A stretch of 64,000 nt of DNA from Lachnospiraceae bacterium (lineage in GTDB: Bacteria > Bacillota > Clostridia > Lachnospirales > Lachnospiraceae): contig JAUNGD010000006.1 in the NCBI GenBank assembly GCA_030524705.1, positions 1 to 64,000 on the forward strand, read 5' to 3'. The position numbers and the translations under genes were made by a program. The first letter of the stretch is position 1. Each line of letters begins with the position of its first letter. The notes beneath the pieces are model-generated. The model saw nothing but the letters and a program-made list of their open reading frames with translations, was not told where the DNA came from and made no database searches. Positions 8,914 through 17,883 of the stretch are shown one piece after another.

Positions 8914-9741
8914 TTACTCTTGTCTCGGGTCCAGTACATCTCTGATGCTGTCACCGAGCATGTTAAATACGATTACTACAATAACGATGGCAATACCGGG
9001 ATAGATCATCAGCCACGGCGCTTTTGCCATATAGGTTCTTCCCTCGTTGAGCATCAATCCCCACTCCGGCGTAGGTGCAGTGGCGCCAAAGCCCAGGAAG
9101 GACAAAGAGGCGAGTTCCAGCATCATCGTACCGATGTCTGCCGCCGCGGTAACCACCATCTGGGTGACCATATTCGGAAGAACATGTCTTACCAGGATTT
9201 TACCTGTCTTTGTCCCGTTTACTACTGCGGCTTCTATGTACAGGCTTTTCTTTACCTTCAGCACCATGCTTCGGGACAAACGGGCGTATTTCGTCCAGCT
9301 CACCGCAGAAATCGCAATCACTGCATTTGTAAGGTTTGGTCCCAGCATACCCGCAATGGCGATAGCCAGTACAAGTCCAGGAAAAGAAATCATCATATCT
9401 GCAACCCGCATGATAATCTCATCCACAATGCCGCCGAAATAGCCGGCCAAAACGCCCAGGGTGGTTCCCAGTACAAAGATAACCGCCACCAGCACCAGCG
9501 TCATAACCATGGAGGTTCTTGTACCGAAAATAACTCTGGAAAGAATATCTCTGCCAAGCTTATCTGTACCGCAGGGGTATTCCGCGCAGGGTGCCTTCAG
9601 GGAATCCAGCATTACCGCCTCCAGCGGGTCCTTCGGCGCGATCCACGGGGCAAAAATCGCCACGCATACCACGGCCAGCGCCAGAATCAGGAAGAGGGTA
9701 AACTGCTTGTGTTCCCCGAAAAATTTTAATTTCTTTTTCAA
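8914..9741 (-). CDS. Dpp/Nik-family ABC permease, DppC-like
   Basis: This 275-residue inner-membrane permease has the DppC/NikC pattern: an N-terminal helix (LFLILALAVVCVAIFAPW), the PLGTD-like stretch YPCGTDKLGRDILSR, and the BPD_transp_1 coupling region EAAVVNGTKTGKILVRHVLPN with the EAA motif. It starts with TTG at 9741, with AGGAGG about 9 bases upstream inside the end of dppB, and is translationally coupled to it. It pairs with the DppB-like permease to form the pore. Confidence 0.9.
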   Translation of the reverse strand: MKKKLKFFGEHKQFTLFLILALAVVCVAIFAPWIAPKDPLEAVMLDSLKAPCAEYPCGTDKLGRDILSRVIFGTRTSMVMTLVLVAVIFVLGTTLGVLAGYFGGIVDEIIMRVADMMISFPGLVLAIAIAGMLGPNLTNAVIAISAVSWTKYARLSRSMVLKVKKSLYIEAAVVNGTKTGKILVRHVLPNMVTQMVVTAAADIGTMMLELASLSFLGFGATAPTPEWGLMLNEGRTYMAKAPWLMIYPGIAIVIVVIVFNMLGDSIRDVLDPRQE

Positions 9742-9742
9742 T

Positions 9743-10681
9743 TTACCTTGCCTCCTTTAATCTCGGGTCTAAGAAGTTGTAGGACAGGTCCACCAACAGG
9801 TTAATACACATGTAGAGAATTGCGATCCACAGTACATACCCCTGCACCAGCGGATAATCACGGCAGGAAATCGCCTTGACTGCCATGCTTCCCATACCCG
9901 GCCAGTTGTAAATAATCTCCACAACCGCGGTACCTCCCAGCAGACTTCCCAGGGACAGTCCCAGCAGTGTTACCAGCGGGAGCATGACATTCGGAAGCAC
10001 ATGCTTCCACAGGATTGCCTTCTCCGTAATACCCCTCATCCTCGCTCCTGTTACATAGTCCTGATGCAGCTCCTCCAGCACAGCGCTGCGTACCTGTCTT
10101 GTGTACTTTGCCGACATTGCAAGTGCCAGCGTGACGGATGGAAGAATCATCGCCTTCAGATCTGTACTGCCTCCGGCAACATTCACCCAACGAAGCTGCA
10201 CGCCGAAAATACTGAGCAGGATCAGTCCCAGCCAGAAGCTCGGCACAGATACGCCGATGAAGGTTATCCCCCGGACAAGATAATCCGGCCATTTGTTCTG
10301 ATACACTGCGGCAGCAATTCCCATAGGCACAGACAGCAGGATCATGATCACCAGAGCCAGCAGCGACATCTGCAGCGTCGGCCAGAAGCTGCTGGTGAGC
10401 TTCTGTACCACCGGAACCTTAAAGGAATAGGATGTCCCCATATCTCCGGTCACGACACCCTTCAGCCAGGAACCGTACTGCACCAGAAACGGCCGGTCCA
10501 GTCCCAGTTCGTGCCGGGTCTGCTCCAACAGCTCCGGTGTCGGCAGGTTACCGCACTCGGTCAGCATGATCTCTGCCGGGTCGCCCGGTGATAAATACGT
10601 CAGCGCAAAGGTGAAAAAGCTGATACCAAACAATACGATCAGTATCTGGACGAATCTCCTTCCAATTTGCTTTTTAGACAC
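9743..10681 (-). CDS. Dpp/Nik-family ABC permease, DppB-like
   Basis: This 312-residue permease is typical of DppB/NikB: a first helix (FVQILIVLFGISFFTFAL), the SPGDPAEI periplasmic loop, and the coupling segment TGARMRGITEKAILWKHVLPN. It is the first full-size gene of the operon. The start is placed at GTG 10681 because GGAGAG lies 7 bases upstream. An ATG 7 codons earlier has no good ribosome site. The short Cys-rich frame upstream ends inside this start region. Confidence 0.9.
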   Translation of the reverse strand: MSKKQIGRRFVQILIVLFGISFFTFALTYLSPGDPAEIMLTECGNLPTPELLEQTRHELGLDRPFLVQYGSWLKGVVTGDMGTSYSFKVPVVQKLTSSFWPTLQMSLLALVIMILLSVPMGIAAAVYQNKWPDYLVRGITFIGVSVPSFWLGLILLSIFGVQLRWVNVAGGSTDLKAMILPSVTLALAMSAKYTRQVRSAVLEELHQDYVTGARMRGITEKAILWKHVLPNVMLPLVTLLGLSLGSLLGGTAVVEIIYNWPGMGSMAVKAISCRDYPLVQGYVLWIAILYMCINLLVDLSYNFLDPRLKEAR

Positions 10682-10883
10682 TTTGTTCTCTCCTTCCCAC
10701 ATTTTTCTGATTCATCGCCAAACCCAAACAGCCGCAGACCCATTCACATGGTTCTACGGCTGCCGTGACTTCCGGGTCATGACAAATGTCTTTTTCCGGA
10801 CTATATTTGTGCAGACAAAAGTCGCCGCTGCCTTCTTCGCAGCGGTAACAAAAAGCGCCCGTATCATACACATACGGACGCAA
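10674..10883 (-). CDS. Possible Cys-rich small protein in the riboswitch leader (doubtful)
   Basis: A 69-codon frame opens with TTG at the foot of the terminator stem and ends 7 bases inside the dppB start. It has seven Cys, including FCYRC and CEWVCGC, and two His, which looks like a metal-binding peptide, and its codon choice resembles the neighbours. Against it: no ribosome binding site precedes the TTG, and the terminator hairpin lies within the first codons. I do not recognise a family. It may be only leader RNA. Confidence 0.2.
   Translation of the reverse strand: MRPYVYDTGAFCYRCEEGSGDFCLHKYSPEKDICHDPEVTAAVEPCEWVCGCLGLAMNQKNVGRREQSV
10848..10881 (-). terminator. Riboswitch-controlled terminator upstream of dppB
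   Basis: On the minus strand, arms GCGTCCGTAT and ATACGGGCGC form a 10-base stem with one G-U pair and a 7-base loop, followed at once by five T. It lies about 65 bases after the B12 box and 167 bases before the dppB start, so it is the probable expression platform: ligand-bound riboswitch allows termination. Confidence 0.8.
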
Positions 10884-10919
10884 AATTACACAACAATAAT
10901 AGCTGCTTCCTATCTACCG

Positions 10920-11130
10920 TAAGAATCATACTGAATCATTCACAAGCAGTTCTCCTGACTTAAGTTCATCATTTCACAGCGCCTTCCCAGGCTTACTTTG
11001 CAACAAAGCCCAGTGACATAATTGCCATAAAACTCCCTAATACAGTGACGGGATCGTACCGGACTCACACCGGTTTCTCTATTAATCCTTTCGGAACTTG
11101 CGAAGGCTGGTTCAAAACCAACAAATGTTA
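10920..11130 (-). promoter_or_regulatory. Cobalamin riboswitch
   Basis: The minus-strand leader contains the ordered cobalamin-aptamer landmarks. A GGTGTGAGTCC segment is followed by CCCGTCACTGT (near 11043-11067), then GTCACTGGG, a GCCTGGGAAGGC segment, and the B12 box AAGTCAGGAGAACTGC at 10946-10961. Order and spacing match the family known to bind adenosylcobalamin or related cobalamins and to switch off downstream genes. The controlled operon is the Dpp-type ABC transporter. The 574 bases between the dppB start and the next gene are explained by this element, its terminator and the terminator at 11227. Confidence 0.93.
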
Positions 11131-11226
11131 TTTTATTTACGATTTTACTATACCCCTATTTCCTGTAAATGTCCAGCATTTTCAAAATATATTTATATGC
11201 CAATTTGGAATATCTAAATTGAACAT

Positions 11227-11253
11227 AAAAAACGGCTTCCCGGAAGGAAGCCG
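11227..11253 (-). terminator. Terminator of the sugar ABC operon
   Basis: Arms CGGCTTCC and GGAAGCCG (11233-11240 and 11246-11253) form a hairpin followed on the minus strand by six T. It lies 24 bases after the stop of the last permease gene. Confidence 0.85.
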
Positions 11254-11276
11254 CCTGAATTTTTTATTTTGCATTT

Positions 11277-12308
11277 TTATTTCGCATTTTCTGCTCTCTT
11301 TGCATTCATCTCCCGGATCTTTGCATTTCTGCTGATTCTTGCCTGGAGCATATTGATCAGCATGATGACCAGAAGCATCATACCCCAGATCAGCTTCTTG
11401 GAATACGGTGAGAACTGCCAGAGTGTGAAGGCCGTCTGCATCAGCTGCATACAGAAGGTGGCGATAAATACGCCGTAAAGTCTTCCCTTTCCTCCCGAGG
11501 GGCTGATACCTCCGAGAACGGAGATCATGATAACCTGCAGCTGGTAGCTGTCGCCGTATCCACAGCGGGCAGAATTGGATCTCGCCATAATCATCAGAGA
11601 AGCGATTCCGGCCATGAGGCCTGAGATCGTGTAAATCTTCATGATCGTTTTTTCATTGTCAATTCCGGCGAACCGGGAAGCCGTGTGATTTTCTCCGAGA
11701 TAATGAATCTCCTGTCCGAGCTTCGTGCGGTCCAGAGCCAGAATCAGCACAATAAAGACGATCACCGCCGTGATAAACACGATAGGGACCCCCGCAATGG
11801 AGCCGGAACCGAATTTCAGGAACGGCGCAGGGTAATTTCCGATACTGTTTCCGCCGGTGATTCCCATTGCAAGTCCTGAAAACAGCGTCATGGTGGACAG
11901 CGTTGCAACGATGGGTGAAACGGAAAACTTGGAGATAATAAATCCATTGATAAATCCGCAGAGAGATCCGACAACAACCGCCACCAGGACTGTCACCAGG
12001 ATCGTAACGGTATTGCCGGCCTTTTCAACGTCAAAGAATTTGCCGGTCAGTACCATAGCCGCCAAAAGGCTGGATAAATTTGCGTTTGCCACGATGGACA
12101 GGTCAATGCCGCCCTGGAGCATGCAAAGCGCCATTCCGAATGCCAGCACCGCCACCTCCGACAGCTGGAACGCCATACTGGAAAGTGTCTGTCCATTGAA
12201 CATACTTGTACCGAAGCAAGCCAGCATCATGACACAGATTCCCAGGAAAAAAATGAACAAAATCGCCATTGAGATATCCCTGCTAAGATATTCTTTTAAC
12301 TTCTTCAT
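11277..12308 (-). CDS. Sugar ABC transporter permease, RbsC family
   Basis: This 343-residue permease of the ribose/autoinducer-2 family has about nine hydrophobic helices, the conserved FGMALCMLQGGIDLSI segment (the GGIDLS motif of RbsC-like proteins), a GFINGFIISKF loop and the late VLGGISPSGGKGR motif. It is the last gene of a six-gene minus-strand operon and overlaps nothing, with 18 bases to the other permease. The start has AGGAGG 8 bases upstream. The two permeases probably form a heterodimer, as in LsrC/LsrD. Confidence 0.9.
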   Translation of the reverse strand: MKKLKEYLSRDISMAILFIFFLGICVMMLACFGTSMFNGQTLSSMAFQLSEVAVLAFGMALCMLQGGIDLSIVANANLSSLLAAMVLTGKFFDVEKAGNTVTILVTVLVAVVVGSLCGFINGFIISKFSVSPIVATLSTMTLFSGLAMGITGGNSIGNYPAPFLKFGSGSIAGVPIVFITAVIVFIVLILALDRTKLGQEIHYLGENHTASRFAGIDNEKTIMKIYTISGLMAGIASLMIMARSNSARCGYGDSYQLQVIMISVLGGISPSGGKGRLYGVFIATFCMQLMQTAFTLWQFSPYSKKLIWGMMLLVIMLINMLQARISRNAKIREMNAKRAENAK

Positions 12309-12325
12309 ATTCTTTTCCTCCTGTA

Positions 12326-13333
12326 CTATTCTGTATAAATAAAGTTCTTACGATTTTTTACTCTGTTCTGGTAGGACGTGGAAATAATACTGATCAGCAG
12401 AACAATTCCCATGAAGAAATCCTGCCAGGATGCAGACAGTCCCAGATATACCAGCGTCTGATTGAACAGAAAGTACAGAATGACTCCCAGCAACGTGCCG
12501 AAGATCTTTCCATACCCACCGCTGGGCTTCGCGCCGCCGATTACCACACAGGCAATTACGGACATCTCCGTACCCACCAGGGACACCGGATTTACGGAAT
12601 TTGTACCTGCAATATAGATGATTCCCATGATACCGCCTAAAAAGCCTGCATAGCCATAAACAAAGTACCGCAGAAGATTCACCCGGAAGCCCGCTCTTCT
12701 TGCCGCCTCATTGTTGCAGCCCATGGCAAAAATTCCCTTTCCGATCAGGGTTTTATGCAGAATGAAATACGTCAGCAGCACACAAAGAACCACCGGTATA
12801 ATAAATACAGACAGGCCGATGGTACCGCCGTACTGATTCACGGTGGTGAAGACCTTCGCTGAGCTGAGCATGCGGAACTGTGCCGGAAGCGCGCTGGCTC
12901 CCACGTTCTTGGTGCCTATCGTGATCGTCATGATTCCGAAAAATACGCTGGCAGTTGCCAGGGTAATAATAAAGGGCTCCAGCTTCAGCAGATTGATCAG
13001 GGCTGCGTTCACCAGTCCAAGCAGAATGCCGATTGCGATAGAAATCAAAAAGGTAAGGAACAGGCTTTCGATATTACATGCCATACAGATTCTCAGAGAC
13101 GCATAGCCTCCGAAAATTGCGACTGCCGGAAATGATACGTCGATACCTCCGGAAATCATAACCACGAGTACGCCCATGGCCAGAATCGTAGTACCTGCCG
13201 CCGAACGCACCATATTGAACAGTGTCGTCAAGCTTAAAAATGCAGGATTTCTCATTGCAACTATCACGCAGTACACCACAATAATCACCATCAGAAAGCG
13301 CTGCGTTTTATCAATCTTTTTTAATGCTTTCAT
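12326..13333 (-). CDS. Sugar ABC transporter permease, RbsC family
   Basis: This 335-residue paralogue of the next permease has MGVLVVMISGGIDVSF (the GGIDVS motif), the VNAALINLLKLEPFIITL segment and the ACVVIGGAKPSGGYGK motif. It has roughly nine membrane helices. A purine-rich GGGGGG site precedes ATG. The presence of two different permeases, rather than one homodimeric RbsC, resembles the autoinducer-2 and rhamnose transporters. Confidence 0.9.
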   Translation of the reverse strand: MKALKKIDKTQRFLMVIIVVYCVIVAMRNPAFLSLTTLFNMVRSAAGTTILAMGVLVVMISGGIDVSFPAVAIFGGYASLRICMACNIESLFLTFLISIAIGILLGLVNAALINLLKLEPFIITLATASVFFGIMTITIGTKNVGASALPAQFRMLSSAKVFTTVNQYGGTIGLSVFIIPVVLCVLLTYFILHKTLIGKGIFAMGCNNEAARRAGFRVNLLRYFVYGYAGFLGGIMGIIYIAGTNSVNPVSLVGTEMSVIACVVIGGAKPSGGYGKIFGTLLGVILYFLFNQTLVYLGLSASWQDFFMGIVLLISIISTSYQNRVKNRKNFIYTE

Positions 13334-13346
13334 TTTCCGCGCCCCC

Positions 13347-14867
13347 CTAGCCGTTTTTCCTGCCGGATTCTACCAGCTGATTGATCTTTTCCCGGATGTC
13401 CGGTGCCATCATTTCTTCTTCCGAATATTCCTTGACAACCTCGCCGTCAAACATGACTATCACGCGGTTGCAGTTGCTTACGATTTCCTCCACCTCATCG
13501 GAAATGATGATCACTCCGATTCCATCCCGGGCAAATTTCTGGATGTATTCATAGATTTCGGATTTGGAGCCAATGTCGATTCCCACCGTAGGCGTATCCA
13601 GTATAAACAGCTTCGGATGAGACGCTGCCCATCTTGCGATCAGCGCCTTCTGCTGATTTCCTCCTGAAAGCGTATTGATCACTGTATCCTCGTTATAAAC
13701 CTTGATCCGGAATTGGTCGATGGCATCCTTTGCCAGCTTCCTGGATTTATCGGTATCTATATTTCCCAGGAACCCCGTCAGACGCTTCAGAATAGCCGCC
13801 GCCACATTTTCCCGGATGCTTTTAGACAGGAATAAGCCCTGAACCGCTCTTTCCTCCGGGACAAGCCCTATACCCAGATCAATGGCATCCTGGGGACTGT
13901 TGATTGCCGCCTTTTGGCCCTCAATATAGATCTCGCCGCTGTCCGGCTTATTCAGTCCAAATAAGGACAATGCCAGCTCCGTCCTTCCTGCTCCGAGAAG
14001 TCCTGTCAGGCCGAGAATATCGCCTTTGCGGACGTCAAGACTGACATCCTTATAATTTCCTGTTTTTGTCAGATTCTTTACCTCCAGCAATTTCGAATCG
14101 TCTGTATTCTGCCGTTTATACTGCTGATAGACGACTTCTCTTCCGGTCATATAATAAGCCAGCTTCTGGGCATCCATCTCAGAAGCCTCAAAATCTCCGA
14201 TCTTATGTCCGTCCCGGATAACCGTGATACTATCTGCGATCCGCATAACCTCATCAAGCTTATGGCTGATAAATACGACGGCAATTCCTCTCGCCTTCAG
14301 CCCAAGTACGATTTCCAGCAGACGGTCTACTTCATTTTTCGTCAGTGCCGTTGTGGGTTCATCCATAAACAACAATTTTGCATCCAGAGCCAATGCTCTG
14401 CAAATTGCGATCAGCTGCCGGTTTGCAATAGACAGCTCCTGTATTCCTGCGTCCAGCGGAATGTCCACACCAATCAGGTGCAGAGTGTCCTCCGCGATTT
14501 TCCGTATTTCTTTTTTGTTGGTCAGAGGCTTTCCTTCCTTGATCAGCTTGTTCATTGCGATGTTGTCTGCAACGGACATCTCATGAAAGAGGGACAAGTC
14601 CTGAAAAATTACCTGAATTCCTTCATCAATCGCCTGTTTTGTAGAATGCTTTGTGCAATCTTTTCCATTAATCTGTATTGTTCCGGAAGTACATTCTTCC
14701 ACTCCTGCAATTATTTTGACAAAAGTAGATTTTCCGCAGCCATTCTCTCCTGCCAGACACTTAATCTCCCCTTCTTTGATGGTAATGCTCACATCATCCA
14801 GCGCCTGGACCCCTACATAACTTTTACAGATGTGTTCTGCTACAACTATATTTTTTGCATTTGTCAT
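13347..14867 (-). CDS. Sugar ABC transporter ATP-binding protein, RbsA/LsrA type (two ABC domains)
   Basis: This 506-residue fused ATPase has two ABC domains, as usual for the CUT2 family. The first domain has Walker A GENGCGKST, the signature-like ELSIANRQ region and Walker B LLFMDEPTTAL. The second has GLLGAGRTE in place of a Walker A (catalytically degenerate, normal for CUT2), signature LSGGNQQK and FILDTPTVGID. It energises the two RbsC-like permeases downstream. The start has GGAGG upstream, and the gene lies 89 bases after the binding-protein gene. Confidence 0.93.
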   Translation of the reverse strand: MTNAKNIVVAEHICKSYVGVQALDDVSITIKEGEIKCLAGENGCGKSTFVKIIAGVEECTSGTIQINGKDCTKHSTKQAIDEGIQVIFQDLSLFHEMSVADNIAMNKLIKEGKPLTNKKEIRKIAEDTLHLIGVDIPLDAGIQELSIANRQLIAICRALALDAKLLFMDEPTTALTKNEVDRLLEIVLGLKARGIAVVFISHKLDEVMRIADSITVIRDGHKIGDFEASEMDAQKLAYYMTGREVVYQQYKRQNTDDSKLLEVKNLTKTGNYKDVSLDVRKGDILGLTGLLGAGRTELALSLFGLNKPDSGEIYIEGQKAAINSPQDAIDLGIGLVPEERAVQGLFLSKSIRENVAAAILKRLTGFLGNIDTDKSRKLAKDAIDQFRIKVYNEDTVINTLSGGNQQKALIARWAASHPKLFILDTPTVGIDIGSKSEIYEYIQKFARDGIGVIIISDEVEEIVSNCNRVIVMFDGEVVKEYSEEEMMAPDIREKINQLVESGRKNG

Positions 14868-14956
14868 AGAACATTGCCTCCAGCTGTTTTTAAAAGACGT
14901 GCGGACGCAGTCACGCCCGCACGTCTTACGTATGTCACTGATACGTTTTTTCTGTT

Positions 14957-15952
14957 TTAGAACGGATAATCATCTACGTTTTCTGCTGTAAATACCAGCG
15001 GTGCATTTCCGCTTACAAGGTTGCCGTCAACTGTGATTGTCTCATAACCCTCTTTTGTGAAGGAAGACTCATTTGTGATCTCCTCGCCCTTCAGAAGGCT
15101 GTAAGCGATCTCGCATGCTGTATAGCCTGCGTCTGCCGGTCTCCAGCAAAGGCCTCTGTACTGTGTGCCGTCCTTGATGTATTCGCCGCCCTGGGACGGA
15201 GTTGCAAGTCCAACAAGTTTGATGTCTGTACGTCCCTGCTCTTCCAGTGCAAGCGCCATACCGTTGGAGGATGCTGCACAGTCTACCAGACCCTTCAGCT
15301 CAGGATATGCTGCGATTGCCTGAACTGCCAGATCGTATGCGGTCTGCTCGTTGTTGTCATCCTCGCCCGGGATGCCGTCCGGGTTAACAAGCTCCATATC
15401 CGGGTAATTCTCTTCCAGATAGCTTACCATGGAATTGAACCACTGCATATGTGTTGTCATTCCAAGGCCGCCCACTGCTGCGTAGTACTGGCCTTCGCCG
15501 CCCATAGCCTCAGCGAGGTACTGTCCGTATAACGTTCCGAAATAGTCATTGTCAAATGCTTCCAGATCGTAATCTACATAGTCAAGAATATCGGATGCCT
15601 CGTGTGTTACCACAACGATGCCCTTATCTCTTGCCTTCTGAAGTGTCTCGGCAACTGCCTGTGCGTCTACCGGAACGCAGCAGATTGCGTCTACACCCTG
15701 AGCGATCAAATCCTCCAGCATAGCGTTCTGCTTTGCTGCGTCTGATCCTTCCGGGTTGATTTCATACGCATACACGTCGTCATGATCTGCATTAAACTCA
15801 TCCACACCTGTACGCATATCGTCGAACCACGCGATACCCTCTGTCTTTGCACACAGAGCAATCGTATACTCCGCATCCTCAGCTGCCGCTGCAGGAACTA
15901 CTGCCGACATTGCCGTTGCTGCCGCGATCAATAAAGCCATTCTTTTTTTCAT
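14957..15952 (-). CDS. Sugar-binding protein of the ABC transporter (LsrB/RhaS-like)
   Basis: This 331-residue exported type-1 binding protein (Peripla_BP_4) has a leader ending PAAAA before EDAEYT and no lipobox. The start at 15952 has GGAGG 7 bases upstream and is preferred over the ATG 5 codons earlier. It is clearly paralogous to the other binding protein of this operon: both carry QGVDAICCVP or QGVDAICVVP, a VVTHEA motif, WRPADAGY and a closing GNAPL...ENV/IDDY/EDY segment. That layout resembles LsrB and RhaS receptors, so the ligand is probably a small sugar or sugar-like signal. Confidence 0.88.
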   Translation of the reverse strand: MKKRMALLIAAATAMSAVVPAAAAEDAEYTIALCAKTEGIAWFDDMRTGVDEFNADHDDVYAYEINPEGSDAAKQNAMLEDLIAQGVDAICCVPVDAQAVAETLQKARDKGIVVVTHEASDILDYVDYDLEAFDNDYFGTLYGQYLAEAMGGEGQYYAAVGGLGMTTHMQWFNSMVSYLEENYPDMELVNPDGIPGEDDNNEQTAYDLAVQAIAAYPELKGLVDCAASSNGMALALEEQGRTDIKLVGLATPSQGGEYIKDGTQYRGLCWRPADAGYTACEIAYSLLKGEEITNESSFTKEGYETITVDGNLVSGNAPLVFTAENVDDYPF

Positions 15953-16006
15953 TTTGTTTCCTCCCATAAAGTAATATTATATAAACACCCCATCGTGTTC
16001 ATACCA

Positions 16007-16570
16007 TCATTCAACGTTCCGGTGCCGCTTTGACATCTTTTCAAAGGTCAGCTCCGGCGTCTCCTCCACCAGTGTCATGACAATTATGTCAAAAACCATC
16101 AGCAGACACTGTTCAAACAGATTGCCCATGGGCTGGAAGGACGGAACCACCTTGTCCGTACCTCTGTAAACGGCAGCCGGGACAAAAAAGACTGCATCCG
16201 CCACCTCTCTCGCCGTCTTTCCGCTGGGGGAGCCCGTCACCACATAGACAAATCCTCCTGCCTCCTTGGCTCTTCTGCAGACGTAATCAATATGTCCGAT
16301 CTGCCCGTCCCCTAATGTGGCGATCAGCAGGTCTCCTTCTCCAATGGCAGGCGTCGTATCATCCCAGATCCAGTGTACCTCCTTGCCCATATGCATCAGC
16401 CGCATCGCAAAGGCCCGGGTCATCATTCCCTCCCGTCCTACGCCGATACAAAATATGCGGTCCGACTTTTTGATCTGCTCCATGAACTTCTCCATGCTGC
16501 TCTCATCCAGGGCCTCAAAAACCTGTTCATACTCCTTCAGCATAGCCTGGTATTTTTCTTTATAGCTCAC
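16007..16570 (-). CDS. SIS-domain sugar isomerase, 6-phospho-3-hexuloisomerase (HxlB) family
   Basis: This 187-residue single-SIS-domain enzyme is the size of HxlB. Diagnostic stretches are FCIGVGREG (phosphosugar loop), AMRLMHMG, the QPMGNLFEQ motif and a C-terminal MSKRHRNVE that parallels the H-x-NLE end of HxlB. HxlB converts 3-hexulose 6-phosphate to fructose 6-phosphate. No partner synthase (HxlA) is seen here, so the real substrate may be another ketose phosphate derived from the imported sugar. The start is put at GTG 16570 because AGGAGG lies 8 bases upstream. It sits between the two binding-protein genes, which ties it to the imported compound. Confidence 0.85.
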   Translation of the reverse strand: MSYKEKYQAMLKEYEQVFEALDESSMEKFMEQIKKSDRIFCIGVGREGMMTRAFAMRLMHMGKEVHWIWDDTTPAIGEGDLLIATLGDGQIGHIDYVCRRAKEAGGFVYVVTGSPSGKTAREVADAVFFVPAAVYRGTDKVVPSFQPMGNLFEQCLLMVFDIIVMTLVEETPELTFEKMSKRHRNVE

Positions 16571-16638
16571 GAACGATTCCTCCTTTTTGCGAAATACCCC
16601 GGCGGCCTTCCCGCCCGGCATTTCTGTCTTGTTATTCC

Positions 16639-17658
16639 TCAGAACATGTAGTCCTCAATATTTTCCACCGTATACTCCAGCGGCGCGTTTCCATAGGCAA
16701 TACCGTCCTTCACCTGCACAGATTCATAGCCTGTGACCCGGAAATCCGTCCCGTTTTTTACGGTCTGTCCCGACGCCAGCAGATACGCGGCATAGCACGT
16801 TGCATATCCCGCATCCGCAGGCCGCCACGCAAGGATGCTGACCAGTGAACCGTTGTACAGGTAATCCTTCGTCTGGGAGGGCACCGCCAGAGAAACTACC
16901 TTTACCTTCTCCGCAAGTCCCATATCCTCCAGTGCCTTGCATACGCCCTCTCCATAAGCGGTGCATTCAATGATGCCTTCCACATCTGGATATTTTTTCA
17001 TCAATTCCTCCGTGACCTGATAGGCGCCCGTCATGGAATTTCCGTCCTCCGCGGGCTCCTCCAGCACGTGGTGCATATTCGGATAATTTTCTTCAATATA
17101 GCTGCGGGCCGCCTCGTACCATTCCATATGAGTATCCATGGTCCTGCTGCCGACTATGATCGCATAATCTCCCGTCCCATTTACCGCCTCCGCAATATTC
17201 TGGCCAAACAGCTCTCCGAAGCTCTCATTTACAAAGGCCTCCACATCCAGATCCACCTTATCTGCGATGCTCGGCGCCTCATGGGTCACCACAGCAATTC
17301 CGGCGTCTCTGGCCCGCCCGATGGCATCCAGAAGCCCCACCGGATCGTTGGGAACAACACAGATCGCATCCACGCCCTGCTCCACCAGAGAATCCATAAT
17401 CGCAGCCTGTCCCGCGGCGTCCGTGGTCTCGGGATACTGCATGGACACATTCAGCCCCGTATCCCGCTTCAGCTGCTCCACTCCGGTGGCCATATCATCG
17501 AACCAGGGATCACTCTGTTTTGCAATCATGACCACCTGATAATCCGCCGGGTCGGCAGTCGCCGCTGCCGTTATTCCACTGACAAACAGGCACGCGCATT
17601 CCAGCAGCCCGATCATTATAACGCTTTTTATAAATGCTTTTTGATTTTGCATTTTCAC
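16639..17658 (-). CDS. Second sugar-binding protein of the ABC operon
   Basis: This type-1 binding protein of about 339 residues is a diverged duplicate of the binding protein two genes downstream, sharing QGVDAICVVP, a VVTHEA motif, WRPADAGYA and the GNAPLEYTVENIEDY end. It has a leader, but the two Cys in LLECAC do not fit a lipobox (Glu or Leu-Leu-Glu precedes them). Start choice is uncertain: GTG 17658 lies 5 bases after GGGAGG, and ATG 17652 lies 11 bases after. It is the first gene of the operon and is divergent from the sensor kinase. Two receptors for one transporter suggest two related ligands, or one transport and one sensing role. Confidence 0.85.
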   Translation of the reverse strand: MKMQNQKAFIKSVIMIGLLECACLFVSGITAAATADPADYQVVMIAKQSDPWFDDMATGVEQLKRDTGLNVSMQYPETTDAAGQAAIMDSLVEQGVDAICVVPNDPVGLLDAIGRARDAGIAVVTHEAPSIADKVDLDVEAFVNESFGELFGQNIAEAVNGTGDYAIIVGSRTMDTHMEWYEAARSYIEENYPNMHHVLEEPAEDGNSMTGAYQVTEELMKKYPDVEGIIECTAYGEGVCKALEDMGLAEKVKVVSLAVPSQTKDYLYNGSLVSILAWRPADAGYATCYAAYLLASGQTVKNGTDFRVTGYESVQVKDGIAYGNAPLEYTVENIEDYMF

Positions 17659-17883
17659 AACTGCCTCCCGGTTCCCCGTGCCGTTTTGGGATCCTCCGCT
17701 ATCTTTCCTGAAAATATTATAGTTCTCCTCTGTTTTATTGAACATCAAAATAACCGACATAATTTTTCAAAAAACCGATTTTTTCATCTTCCTTCCAATT
17801 ATTTTCTGCCATATGTGCTACACTGTCTTCTGACAGAAACAGACGGCCTGCGGTCTATCATATAAATTAGGGAGTATATCAGT

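Noticed and set aside
10566..10922. 118-codon plus-strand frame opposite dppB and the riboswitch leader
   Set aside because: It crosses the terminator and the start of dppB on the opposite strand and resembles no family.
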